64,000 nucleotides of DNA from Haliscomenobacter sp. (GTDB lineage Bacteria; Bacteroidota; Bacteroidia; Chitinophagales; Saprospiraceae), in the NCBI GenBank assembly GCA_016713275.1, contig JADJPL010000016.1, forward strand, positions 62,001 through 126,000. The letters run 5' to 3'. Shown one piece after another: positions 55,134-64,000 of the stretch (position 1 is its first letter; the number at the start of each line of letters is the position of its first letter). A program made the translations under genes and the position numbers. The notes under the pieces were generated by a model. The model was not told the DNA's origin. It saw only the letters and a list, made by a program, of their open reading frames with translations, and searched no databases.

Positions 55134-55220
55134 TAAGACCATTTGGGGACATTTGTCCTTTCCGATTTAACCGCGCAGGAGGAACTTTGCCGTATTATTT
55201 CACACAAAATGTAGGTTACT

Positions 55221-56057
55221 ATGAAAAAGGAAGTCCTTCGCGCCAACGTTCAAAAAGGATATGCCGGCATCGTTAAGCGAAACACCAAGAAATCCCTCCT
55301 GACCCGGTTTTTCCCTTGTTGCGACCCAAAAGAAATAGCAACCGATATTGGCAAAAAAATTGGTTATAGCGAAGAAGAGCTGAAACATGTTCCCGAAGAT
55401 GCCAATTTAGGCATCGGATGTGGTAACCCGACCGCGTTGGCCTCTATTAAAAAAGGCGACACCATTTTAGACCTCGGCTCAGGCGCTGGTTTGGACTGTT
55501 TTTTGGCTTCCAGGGAAACCGGGGAAACCGGAAAAGTGATCGGTGTGGATATTACCCCCGAAATGGTGGCGCAAGCCAAAAAGAATGCCCAAAAAGGCAA
55601 CTACACGAATGTGGAATTTATCCTTGGCGAAATTGAAAACCTGCCGGTTGAGAGCAACAGCATTGATTTAATTATTTCGAATTGTGTGATCAACCTGTCT
55701 AACCAAAAAGAACAAGTTTTTACCGAAGCTTTTCGAGTAGCCAAACCAGGCGGCAGAATAATGATCTCAGATATTATTTTGCTTAACGACTTGCCCGATT
55801 ATGTAAAAAACTCCGTAGAAGGGCATATCGCTTGTTTGGCAGGCGCCATCCGGTTAGAAGATTACCAGAATGCCATTGCCCAGGCCGGGTTCACCGATGT
55901 TCGCATTGAAAAACAAACCCAATTCCCCATGGAATTGATGCTCAACGACCCCATTGCCGTGAAAATCGTAAGCGAAAACAACCTTACGGAAAAGGAAATA
56001 AAATACATTGCAAACGCTATTGCAAGTATTTCGATAAGCGCTAAAAAACCTGCCTAG
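55221..56057 (+). CDS. arsM: arsenite S-adenosylmethyltransferase
   Basis: 278 residues. SAM-binding LDLGSGAG and the ArsM-type hallmark NLGIGCGNPTA are present. The conserved cysteines appear as Cys33/34 (FFPCCDPKE), Cys67 (GIGCGNP), Cys155 (SNCVINLS) and Cys205 (IACLAG), spaced as in known ArsM proteins. It methylates As(III) in the cytoplasm to volatile or less retained methylarsenicals. No arsR, arsB or acr3 gene is seen nearby. It is preceded by a Crp/Fnr regulator and a repeat element. Confidence 0.92.
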   Translation: MKKEVLRANVQKGYAGIVKRNTKKSLLTRFFPCCDPKEIATDIGKKIGYSEEELKHVPEDANLGIGCGNPTALASIKKGDTILDLGSGAGLDCFLASRETGETGKVIGVDITPEMVAQAKKNAQKGNYTNVEFILGEIENLPVESNSIDLIISNCVINLSNQKEQVFTEAFRVAKPGGRIMISDIILLNDLPDYVKNSVEGHIACLAGAIRLEDYQNAIAQAGFTDVRIEKQTQFPMELMLNDPIAVKIVSENNLTEKEIKYIANAIASISISAKKPA

Positions 56058-56059
56058 CC

Positions 56060-56200
56060 GGACCATACAAAGCCCCGCCACTTCTCCTCCTCCTGACGGA
56101 TGGCCACATCCTTCTTCCTCTTGTAAAGCGTAGCCGGACGGATCTGTTGTTCCCGAAAGCTGTCCGCTACGCTTTGCTTGACATCCTGCTCTACCAATAT
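56060..56200 (-). pseudogene. possible transposase OrfA remnant
   Basis: On the minus strand a short frame reads EQDVKQSVADSFREQQIRPA and TLYKRKKDVAIRQEEEKWRG, which resembles the HTH and following helix of an IS3-type OrfA (…IRPATLYKRK). No start, no second ORF and no terminal repeats are seen. This is a tentative call in an otherwise empty gap. Confidence 0.3.
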
Positions 56201-56467
56201 AGCCAAACACTAAAATTCGCAAAAACTTCTTTGGTCCGTCACTCCATTTTTTCGAAAATCAGAAAGCGGGCTCTGCCTCTCTACAATATGGTTGGCGCGC
56301 TTGGGAAAAAGCACACCAGCCGGGGGAAGTTTTTAAGGATCGGCAAGAATCTGGTATCCGAAAGGTAAAAAGCAGGGAAAATATAAATCCTTTCAGGGAT
56401 TGTGTAACTCTTTTCATTAAAGATGTAATTAATTTTATAGAATTAATTATTGATGATAAAATTTGAT
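56201..56467. other. gap without recognised gene
   Basis: A weak plus-strand frame (MFPKAVRYALLDILLYQYSQ...) shows no family features. The last 60 bases are AT-rich (taattaattttatagaattaatt) and probably hold the promoter of the SDR gene. Confidence 0.4.
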
Positions 56468-57226
56468 ATGAAAAGAGTAGAAAACAAAGTCGTCCTCGTA
56501 ACCGGTGGCGCCTTGGGAATAGGGCGCGAAACTTGTATTTTATTGGCTAAAGAAGGCGCAAACATAGCGGTAACCGATGTGCTTGACAAAGAGGGTAAAC
56601 TTTTAGCAGAAGAAATTAACTATTCTGGCGGCTTAGCGAAATTCTGGCATCTTGACGTGTCTGATGAAAAGGAAGTGGAAAGGGTATTCGCCCATGTGGT
56701 CAAAGAATTTGGAAAACTTGATGCAACGGTTAACAATGCAGGCATTGCAGGCGCCGACAAGCCTACGCATGAGCTCACGGAGAAAGAATGGGATACGGTT
56801 ATGAATGTGAACGTAAAAGGCGTTTTCTTCTGCACGAAACACGCCATTGCGCATATGCAGAAATCAGGCGGCGGCAGCATTGTTAACCTTTCATCCATTT
56901 ATGGTTTAGTCGGCGCCGGAGATATCCCCCCCTACCATGCTTCGAAAGGGGCCGTACGGTTGATGTCAAAAAATGATGCCTTAATTTATGCAAAGGATAA
57001 TATCAGAGTAAACTCGGTACATCCTGGATTTATCTGGACGCCTTTGGTTGAAGATTTTGGAAAAAACAGCCCCGGGTTCAGAGAAAATCTGGACAGTCTG
57101 CATCCCATAGGACATATTGGCGAACCCATAGACATTGCTTATGGAATACTCTACCTGATATCGGACGAATCGAAATTTGTTACCGGAAGTGAACTGGTGA
57201 TTGACGGCGGGTATACCTGCAAATAA
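56468..57226 (+). CDS. SDR-family oxidoreductase
   Basis: 252 residues. Cofactor loop TGGALGIGRE, NNAGIAG, catalytic Ser in VNLSSIYG and Tyr-x-x-x-Lys in YHASKGAVRL are all present, with PGFIWTPLV and DGGYTCK near the end. An Asp after the second strand (VTDVLDKEG) favours NAD(H) over NADP(H). It resembles cyclopentanol or 3-hydroxy-type dehydrogenases; substrate unknown. It is not part of the alginate locus and appears monocistronic. The ATG at 56468 starts the family; 56450 is also in frame. Confidence 0.85.
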   Translation: MKRVENKVVLVTGGALGIGRETCILLAKEGANIAVTDVLDKEGKLLAEEINYSGGLAKFWHLDVSDEKEVERVFAHVVKEFGKLDATVNNAGIAGADKPTHELTEKEWDTVMNVNVKGVFFCTKHAIAHMQKSGGGSIVNLSSIYGLVGAGDIPPYHASKGAVRLMSKNDALIYAKDNIRVNSVHPGFIWTPLVEDFGKNSPGFRENLDSLHPIGHIGEPIDIAYGILYLISDESKFVTGSELVIDGGYTCK

Positions 57227-57374
57227 ATGAAGTGAAAAGTGAAAATCATTTTGTATTGAGAAGCAGCTGGCGGAGCGCCCCCGGATTAGGGTACGATTTT
57301 CCCGCTAATCCCCGCGTTGATTGGGTATTTATTTGGAGTAAACATGCTATAGGTTTCAAATATTTATAACACAA

Positions 57375-58170
57375 ATGACTTTCATCGATTATTATCAAAT
57401 TCTGGGAATAGAAAAAAAGGCTACCGCTGCTGACATTAAAAGCGCCTACCGCAAACTTGCCAGGAAATATCATCCCGATTTGAATCCTAACGATGCCAAT
57501 GCGAAAAAGAACTTTCAACAAATCAATGAAGCGAAAGATGGAACAATCATCCGATTTTCACGGCCAGCAGTATTCCCGGACACAATCCGGCGGGGATTTT
57601 TCGGATTTCTTCGAGTCCATGTTTGGCGGTTCTGCAAACGCCGGCAGAAGCAGACAGGTAAAATTCAGAGGCGAAGATTACAACGCACAATTACAGCTCA
57701 ACCTTGCAGACGCTTATCATACCCACAAACAAACGCTATCGGTCAATGGAAAGAATATAAGGATAACCATTCCTGCCGGAATTGAAAACGGACAAACAAT
57801 AAAAATTTCAGGACACGGGGGTTCGGGAATCAATGGCGGACCGAACGGCGATTTGTACATTACCTTTTCCATAGCCGGCCATCCCGAAATCAAAAGGCTG
57901 GGCAATGACTTATATATACATGTTGACTTAGAATTATATGCTGCCGTGCTGGGAGGTGAGATCACCATCGATACCTTTAGCGGAAAAGTGAAGCTTAAAG
58001 TAAAGCCCGAAACGCAAAATGGAAGCAAGGTAAAACTTAAGGGGAAAGGATTTCCTGTTTATAAAACCGATGGGCAGTTTGGAGATTTATACATAACGTA
58101 TTCAGTTCAAATCCCGACCAATTTAACCGAGAAACAAAAAAGCTTATTTACTGAATTATCAAAATCATAA
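57375..58170 (+). CDS. cbpA: CbpA-type DnaJ co-chaperone with internal deletion
   Basis: The J domain starts correctly (MTFIDYYQILGIEKKATAAD) with HPD in YHPDLNP. After KNFQQINEA the frame breaks and resumes as KMEQSSDFHGQQYSRTQSGG. About 25 residues that normally follow (helix IV, a NEVLSDPEKRKKYD type) are missing, with a frame change. The C-terminal substrate-binding domain is intact (ITIPAGIENGQTIKISGHGG, VDLELYAAVLGGEITIDTFS, KLKGKGFPVYKTDGQFGDLY). CbpA stimulates DnaK. The deletion should impair the J domain but is also what an assembly error would give. Followed by cbpM. Confidence 0.88.
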
Positions 58171-58180
58171 ACCAGATGTT

Positions 58181-58489
58181 ATGGAATCGAAGCAAATAGA
58201 TGATTTAATAGCGGTAAATGAATTCTGTGTCAGCCATAATATCGAAATTTCATTTTTAAACCTGTTGCAACAAAACGGGTTAATTGAAATCAGCGCCATA
58301 GAGTCAACGTACTTTGTAGAGAAAGCGCAGCTCCCAAAGCTTGAAAAATTTGTCCGCCTCTATTACGATCTGGATATTAACCTGGAAGGAATTGAGACAA
58401 TAACCTATTTATTGCAGCGAATAGAGCGCCTGCAGATGGAGATCATTAACCTCCAAAACAGACTTCGTTTTTATGACACCCAAGGATAA
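58181..58489 (+). CDS. cbpM: chaperone modulator CbpM
   Basis: 102 residues with a MerR-like winged helix start (DDLIAVNEFCVSHNIEISFL) and a coiled-coil end (LLQRIERLQMEIINLQNRL). CbpM binds the J domain of CbpA and inhibits it. It is encoded 10 bp downstream of cbpA, the standard order, and starts directly after its stop. Confidence 0.88.
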   Translation: MESKQIDDLIAVNEFCVSHNIEISFLNLLQQNGLIEISAIESTYFVEKAQLPKLEKFVRLYYDLDINLEGIETITYLLQRIERLQMEIINLQNRLRFYDTQG

Positions 58490-58664
58490 GACTAACCCGC
58501 AACAAGCCTATTAAACCCAAATGACAAACCTTTCCATTTTCGGAGTAAAAAGTACGACCTCAAAAAGCAAGAAGGTGTAAAACATATAAACCTTTCCCCG
58601 ACCCATGTAACGCTTGTCCGCCAAATGAGGCCCACCTTTGTCGTACTCGCTTACCCAACATCGA

Positions 58665-61257
58665 ATGACGAACTGGCACACCATCACCAAGGAAGAAGCC
58701 CTTCGGCAAACCAAAAGCCAAGCTACCGGGCTTTCTGCCGCCCAATCGGCAGCGGGGCTGCGGAAGCACGGGCGCAATGAACTGTTGGAAAAAAAGAAAC
58801 GCCCCCCCTGGCTCCTTTTTTTCTACCAATTCAAGGACACCATGATTTTGATCCTGATTGCCGCCGCTGTCCTATCGGGGCTGGTTGGCGACGTGAAAGA
58901 CACGGTCGTCATATTGATCATCATCGCGCTGAATGCCGTCGTCGGCTTTTGGCAGGAATACCAGGCGGAAAAGGCAATGGCAGCCCTGAAAAAAATGACC
59001 CTACCCTCGGCAACGGTGCTGCGGGAGGGATCGCCGGTTGAAATAAACGCCGCCGAACTCGTGCCCGGCGATGTGGTGGCGCTCGAAACCGGAAATATGG
59101 TGCCCGCCGACCTGCGGCTAATAGAATCCCACTCCCTCCGCATCGAGGAGGCATCCCTCACCGGAGAATCCTCGGCGGCGGATAAGCAAACCGAGAAATT
59201 AGATACGGAAAAACGGCCCCTGGGCGACCGCACCAACATGGCCTACAAGAGCACCATCGTCACCTACGGCCGCGGCAGCGGGCTGGTAGTAGCAACAGGC
59301 ATGAAGACCGAAATCGGTCAAATTGCCCAACTCTTGCAGGAAGATAGCACAATGACCCCCTTGCAGCAGCGACTTGCTGATTTTTCCAAAAACTGTCCAT
59401 TGCTGTCGTTGGCATCTGCGTCGTCATTTACGGCGTGGGGCTGCTGCGTGGCGAAGACCCGGTGCAAATGCTGCTTACCGCCATCTCCGTCGCGGTGGCA
59501 GGCATCCCGGAAGCGCTCCCCGCCGTGGTCACCATCGCCCTGGCGCTCGGCGCACAGCGCATGGTGAAAAAACACGCCCTTATCCGCAAATTGCCCGCCG
59601 TCGAAACCCTCGGCTCCGTCACCTTTATCTGTACCGACAAAACCGGAACGCTCACCCAAAACCGGATGACCGTCACGGAAACATGGACGCCCGAAACCCC
59701 GCCTGCAGGCTTGGCGCTTTCCTCAAAAGATGCCCTGTTGCTCTGTATGGCCCTCAATCACGATGTGAAAAAAAACAAGCAGGGCGACCCCACAGGCGAC
59801 CCTACCGAAATGGCGTTGGCCGTTTTTGCCAAAAAAACCTGCGTGCCGCAAAGCCCAAAACCTACCCCAGAAAGGCCGAACTCCCCTTTGATTCCGCCCG
59901 AAAAATGATGACTACCGTTCATCAATGGACGGATGGAACGTTTCTCGTCGTCACGAAAGGCGCACTTGAATCTGTGCTGCTCGCCTGCACCGGTACGGAC
60001 GGAACAAGCATCACTACGGAAGCGGCAAAAATGGGGCAAAACGGCTTGCGCGTATTGGCTTACGGCTACCGAATCTTGAACCAATTGCCTGCGGACATCT
60101 CGTCTGAAAATCTCGAAAAACAACTGCACTGCGCCGGGTTGGCGGGCATGATAGACCCGCCCCGCAAGGGGGCTGCCCGTGCCGTGGCCGATTGCCGCCG
60201 GGCTGGTATCGTGCCCGTCATGATTACCGGCGACCACCCCGAAACGGCGGCCGCCATCGCCCGGCAAATCGGCATATGGAGTGAAGCGACCGATTTGATC
60301 CTCACGGGCGTTGAATTGGAAGAAATGTCGAAGCATGATTTGGTCCAAAAAATCGAACACATAAAGGTGTATGCCCGGGTTTCTCCGCAGCAAAAATTGC
60401 GGATTGTAAAGACCCTGCAAAGCAAAAACCACTACGTTGCCATGACTGGAGACGGCGTCAACGACGCTCCTGCGCTCCGCCGGGCAAACATCGGCGTCGC
60501 GATGGGCATCACCGGTTCCGATGTGTCCAAGGAAGCCGCAGATATGATTCTGCTGGACGATAATTTTGCCACCCTCCTGAAGGCCGTCCGCGAAGGCAGA
60601 CGTATTTATGACAACATCCGCAAGTTCATCAAGTACATCCTGACGGGCAACAGCGGCGAAATCTGGACGATTTTCCTTGCCCCCCTCATTGGGCTTCCCG
60701 TGCCGCTGCTGCCCATCCACATCCTGTGGGTCAACCTCGTGACCGACGGGCTGCCAGCGCTCGCCCTGGCAGCCGAGCCTGCCGAAAAGAACATCATGCA
60801 ACTGCCGCCCCGCGACCCCAAGGAGGGCATTTTCGCCCATGGGCTGGGCTGGCATATCCTGTGGGTTGGTCTGCTCATCGGCGCGATCTGCCTCGGAGTA
60901 CAAGCCTGGGCGATACGCCACAACGACCCTAAATGGCAGACTTATGTTTTCACGGTGCTTTGTTTCACCCAAATGGCGCACGTAATGGCTATCCGAAGCC
61001 CACGGTATTTTTTGTTCCGCCAAGGCATATTCACCAACCCGTTGCTCCTGGGCGCCATCCTGCTGACCTTTATTCTGCAACTCGCCTTGATTTACGTCCC
61101 CGTTTTGCAGAGCATCTTTTCCACACAGGCTCTCAGTTGGCAGGAACTCGGCGGCTGCATCCTCGTCTCGCTGTTGGTATTCCACGCCGTCGAGATGGAG
61201 AAGCTGGTGCGGAGCATGAGAAACGCGAAAGGGCGGGTGAACGTGGAGCCATCCTGA
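58665..61257 (+). CDS. P2-type cation ATPase (Ca2+-type), two frameshifts
   Basis: About 865 residues once frames are joined. Motifs in order: WHTITKEEALRQTKSQ (N-terminal), LTGESSAADKQTEKL (actuator), GIPEALPAVVTIALALG and CTDKTGTLT (phosphorylated Asp), KAELPFDSARKMMTTVHQ (nucleotide-binding), MTGDGVNDAPALRRA (hinge), and C-terminal membrane helices ending near 61230. The GIPEALP in helix 4 marks P2A/B pumps that move Ca2+ or a similar ion. Breaks near 59392 (A6 to A5: DFSKKLSIAVVGIC) and 59848 (A4 to A3: PQKPKTYPRKAELPF) are homopolymer losses. I start at ATG 58665, where the conserved N terminus begins. Confidence 0.88.
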
Positions 61258-61376
61258 GCCAAACGAACAAAGTCGTTTTTTCCAAATGTAGGAATCTTGA
61301 AACCCTTCCCCAACTTCATGTAACGTTTACCTGTTTGATTATAAGGAACTTTGTTCTTGAATCAAAAAACCCTTCC

Positions 61377-61924
61377 TTGAAATTGTTCATCAAATACATG
61401 GTCAGCAATCGCTGCAAGTTAGCAGTAAAGGAGGTATTGAAAAATCTTGGGGTACACTTCATCATTGTGGACCTGGGCGAGGTGGAAATCATGGAAGAGC
61501 TTTCCCAGGAGCAGCGGGCGCAACTGAGAGAAGGCCTCCTCCAAACAGGGCTTGAACTTATGGACGACCGGAAAGGCATTTTGATTGAACGCATTAAAAA
61601 TGCCATCGTCGAAATGGTCCACCACTCGGACGACAGCCCAAAGACGAATTTCTCCGATTACCTGAGCGATAAACTACACTACGACTACACCTACCTGGCC
61701 AACCTCTTCTCGGAAGTACAGGGCGCTACCATCGGGCAATTCATCATTGCCCATAAAATCGAGCGGATAAAAGAGCTGATTACCTATGGCGAGCTGAATA
61801 TCTCGGAAATCGCCTGGAAAATGAATTACAGCAGCGTAGCGCATTTGAGCAATCAATTTAAAAAATCACCGGACTTACTCCCACCCATTTCAAACAGTTA
61901 AAGGAAAAAGGCGGAGCCCAATAG
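61377..61924 (+). CDS. AraC-type transcriptional regulator, one frameshift
   Basis: About 182 residues. Begins at TTG 61377 (LKLFIKYMVSNRCKLAVKEV), or ATG 61398, with a small ligand-like domain, then the two-HTH AraC domain (YLANLFSEVQGATIGQFIIA, HKIERIKELITYGELNISEI, AWKMNYSSVAHLSNQFKK). The frame fails near 61865; A7 for A6 restores ITGLTPTHFKQLKEKG and the stop at 61924. This family of short AraC proteins is common in Bacteroidota beside two-component kinases. Targets unknown; possibly the ATPase upstream or kinase downstream. Confidence 0.8.
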
Positions 61925-62117
61925 AGAAAATTGGAAACTTATACGAGGACGAATGATCCGTGATGAATGACGCGGCGTATGGAGTTTCGGTGAATTACTT
62001 CAACGAATAAAAATCCCTCCATTCATAAATCCCCACTGCGCGGGGTAAGTTTTTCTGCTTTCAGAAGCCTGGCATAGATCATTCATCCTTGTTTTTCTAC
62101 TCAATAAGTCAACTTGC

Positions 62118-64000
62118 ATGGAACATAAAAAACAAGAATCCCAATACGCCCGCAGCCTGATTGAAGCCAGCCTCGACCCCCTGATCACCATCAGTACCGG
62201 GGGCAAAATCACAGATATGAACCTCGCAACGGTTCACATCACGGGCAAGGCCAGGGAAGCGCTCATTGGCACGGACTTTTTCGACTATTTTACCGAGCCG
62301 GAAAAAGCACGGAAGATATATCAGGAAGTGTTCGCGAAGGGCTTCGTGACGGATTACCCGCTCACCATCACCGATCACAAGCTGACCGATGTGCTGTTCA
62401 ACGGCTCTGTTTACAAAGATGCCAAAGGAAAAGTAATGGGCGCCGTGGTGGTCGCCAGGGACATCACCGAGCAAAAAAGGTTTGAAACGGAATTGATTGA
62501 AGCAAAAGAATTTGCGGAACTGGCAGCGGGTATTGCCGACGAAGCAAAAAACAAAGCCGAAGCCGCCGCACAAATCGCCGAAGATGCCGTCAAGTCGAAG
62601 CAGCATTTTTGTCCAATATGAGCCACGAGATTCGCACCCCCATGAATGCGATTATCGGGTTTACGAAAGTGATGCTGAAGACCGAACTGTCGGCCAAGCA
62701 AAAGGAATACCTGACGGCCATAAAGATGAGCGGCGACGCCCTGATCGTGCTGATCAACGATATATTGGACCTGGCAAAAGTGGATGCCGGAAAAATGACC
62801 TTCGAACAGACCCGCTTCAAAATGGCACAATCCATATCCGCTATGCTCCATTTGTTCGAGGCGAAAATCCAGGAAAAGAATTTAGAATTGGTCAAAGAAT
62901 ACGACGCCAACATTCCCGAACTATTGGTGGGCGACCCGGTGCGTTTGCACCAGATTATTATGAACCTGATGAGCAATGCGGTCAAGTTTACCGCAAAAGG
63001 ACGGATCACCGTGCGGGTGAGGCTGCTCGAAGAGAACGAGGAAAGCGCAACCGTTGAATTTGCGATTGCAGACACCGGCATCGGGATCATAGACAGCAAA
63101 CGGGATAAGATTTTTGAAAACTTCCAGCAGGCGTCCAGCGCTACCGCCCGGCTGTTCGGGGGCACGGGGCTGGGGCTCGCTATCTCCAAGCAGTTGGTAG
63201 AACAACAAGGCGGCAGCATCCGGGTAAAAAGCAAGGTAGACGAAGGCTCCGAGTTTTGCTTTGTATTGAACTTCCAAAAAACAAACGACATATCCGATTT
63301 GGAAACCTCCTTAATCGAACAAGACACCGAAGCCCTGAACATCAATGTGCTGGTGGTGGAAGACATGGTCCTCAACCAATTGCTGATGAAAACCCTGCTC
63401 GACGATTTCGGCTTCGAGCGGGATATTGCCCATAATGGCCGCATTGCCATCGAAAAAATGCAACTTAATTCGTATGATATTATCTTGATGGACTTGCACA
63501 TGCCCGAAATGAACGGTTTCGAGGCAACGGAATACATCCGCAATCAGCTCCATTCCAAAATCCCCATCATCGCCCTCACCGCCGACGTCACCACCGTTGA
63601 TTTGGCAAAATGCAGAGCTGTCGGCATGACCGATTATATCGCAAAACCCGTGGACGAGCGCTTGTTGTACAGCAAAATAGTCAGCCTGGTGAAGAAAACC
63701 ACGCCACCTGTTGTGGAGATCGCACTGGAACCCGACCCAGTCCAAAAGCTGAAATGTACCAACCTCGAATATTTAACCCAACGAACCAAAAACAACCCAA
63801 CCTTAATCATGGAAATGATCACCGCTTATCTGGAACAAACGCCGCACCTCATCAGTGCCATGAAGCTTAGTGCACAGGATAAAGATTGGGATGCGCTGTA
63901 TGCTACCGTGCATAAGATGATCCCCTCGTTTTCCATCATGGGAATCAGCGCCTATTTTGAAACCATAGCCAAAAAAGTTCAGGACTACGCACGGACGCAA
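62118..64000 (+). CDS. hybrid sensor histidine kinase with Hpt domain (cut by window end, one frameshift)
   Basis: At least 627 codons. A PAS-type sensor (LIEASLDPLITISTGGKITD, ITEQKRFETELIEAKEFAEL) and an Ala-rich helical linker are followed by HisKA (FLSNMSHEIRTPMNAIIGFT, phospho-His). Then an HATPase (NLMSNAVKFTAKGRI, IADTGIGI, FGGTGLGLAISKQ), a receiver (VLVVEDMVLN, DIILMDLHMPEMNG with its Asp, IIALTAD) and the start of an Hpt domain (ATVHKMIPSFSIMG). The frame breaks near 62608; T6 for T5 joins KSKQHFLSNMSHE. No membrane segment is visible in the N terminus, so it probably senses a cytoplasmic signal. The 3' end lies beyond the window. Confidence 0.88.

Noticed and set aside
59758..61185. 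475-codon minus-strand open frame opposite the ATPase
   Set aside because: GC-rich antisense shadow; the plus strand carries all P-type ATPase motifs.
1..64000. tRNA, rRNA or riboswitch
   Set aside because: I saw no cloverleaf with a TTCRANYC arm, no rRNA-like conserved blocks and no recognisable riboswitch core, though short RNAs could escape reading by eye.

Overview
The window looks like chromosomal DNA of a Bacteroidota bacterium, probably from the Saprospiria/Cytophagia side. The evidence is a SusC/SusD pair, a Por-type (T9SS) C-terminal sorting tail on a glycoside hydrolase, many Bacteroidota-type lipoproteins and the general gene style. This placement is an inference from protein families; no rRNA or tRNA gene was seen. 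Many genes are broken by single-base losses in homopolymer runs, including unrelated housekeeping-type genes. The sequence therefore looks like long-read or draft consensus, and most frameshifts should be read as probable sequence errors.

Layout. (1) 1-3000: an 8-bp microsatellite, a secreted beta-rich protein, a methyltransferase, and a truncated PIN-type toxin. (2) 2981-16730: an AT-rich integron-like cassette array. It starts with a tyrosine recombinase, followed by two 27-bp repeats and a first GTTAGCGGC core (candidate attI). About eight cassettes follow, all read on +, separated by attC-like sites of roughly 70-130 bp. In several cassettes the start complements the core at the end of the same cassette, as in true integrons. 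Cargo: DUF5655 protein, small membrane protein, PD-(D/E)XK-like protein, a ~1,230-codon STAND NTPase with an N-terminal nuclease-like domain, a TIR-like protein with a partner, a possible caspase/CHAT-like protein, a protein kinase with an effector-associated-type N terminus, a Fic protein, and VOC, RpoA-CTD-like and SRPBCC proteins. Much of this is conflict or defence type. Two decayed group II introns sit antisense at the same place in two attC sites. (3) 16872-24517: YdeI, DHCW-cupin, YciI, a GH3 enzyme between two 466-bp direct repeats, a VTT membrane protein and a sulfatase.

(4) 24698-43303 (minus strand): an alginate utilisation locus. It holds SusC, SusD, a PKD lipoprotein, PL7, PL6 and PL17 lyases, KdgF, an ExuT-like MFS transporter, two SDR reductases, a mannonate-dehydratase-like enzyme, an Nramp-family transporter and a FadR-type GntR regulator with a tandem palindromic operator. 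Expected route: PL7/PL6 cut alginate, SusCD imports it, PL17 releases unsaturated uronate, KdgF linearises it, and an SDR reduces DEH to KDG. KDG kinase and KDPG aldolase are not in the window.

(5) 43730-54020: an OFA-type MFS transporter, a Cache-PAS-CBS-nucleotidyltransferase sensor, a metallophosphoesterase, a DUF485 plus sodium:solute symporter pair, a porin and a serine hydrolase. These suggest small-carboxylate sensing and uptake. (6) 54486-64000: Crp/Fnr regulator, ArsM arsenite methyltransferase, SDR, CbpA/CbpM, a P2-type cation ATPase, an AraC-type regulator and a hybrid histidine kinase cut by the window end. A family of ~90-bp palindromic (MITE-like) elements with CTACTGGACATTTT ends is scattered between genes from 16.4 kb to 55 kb.
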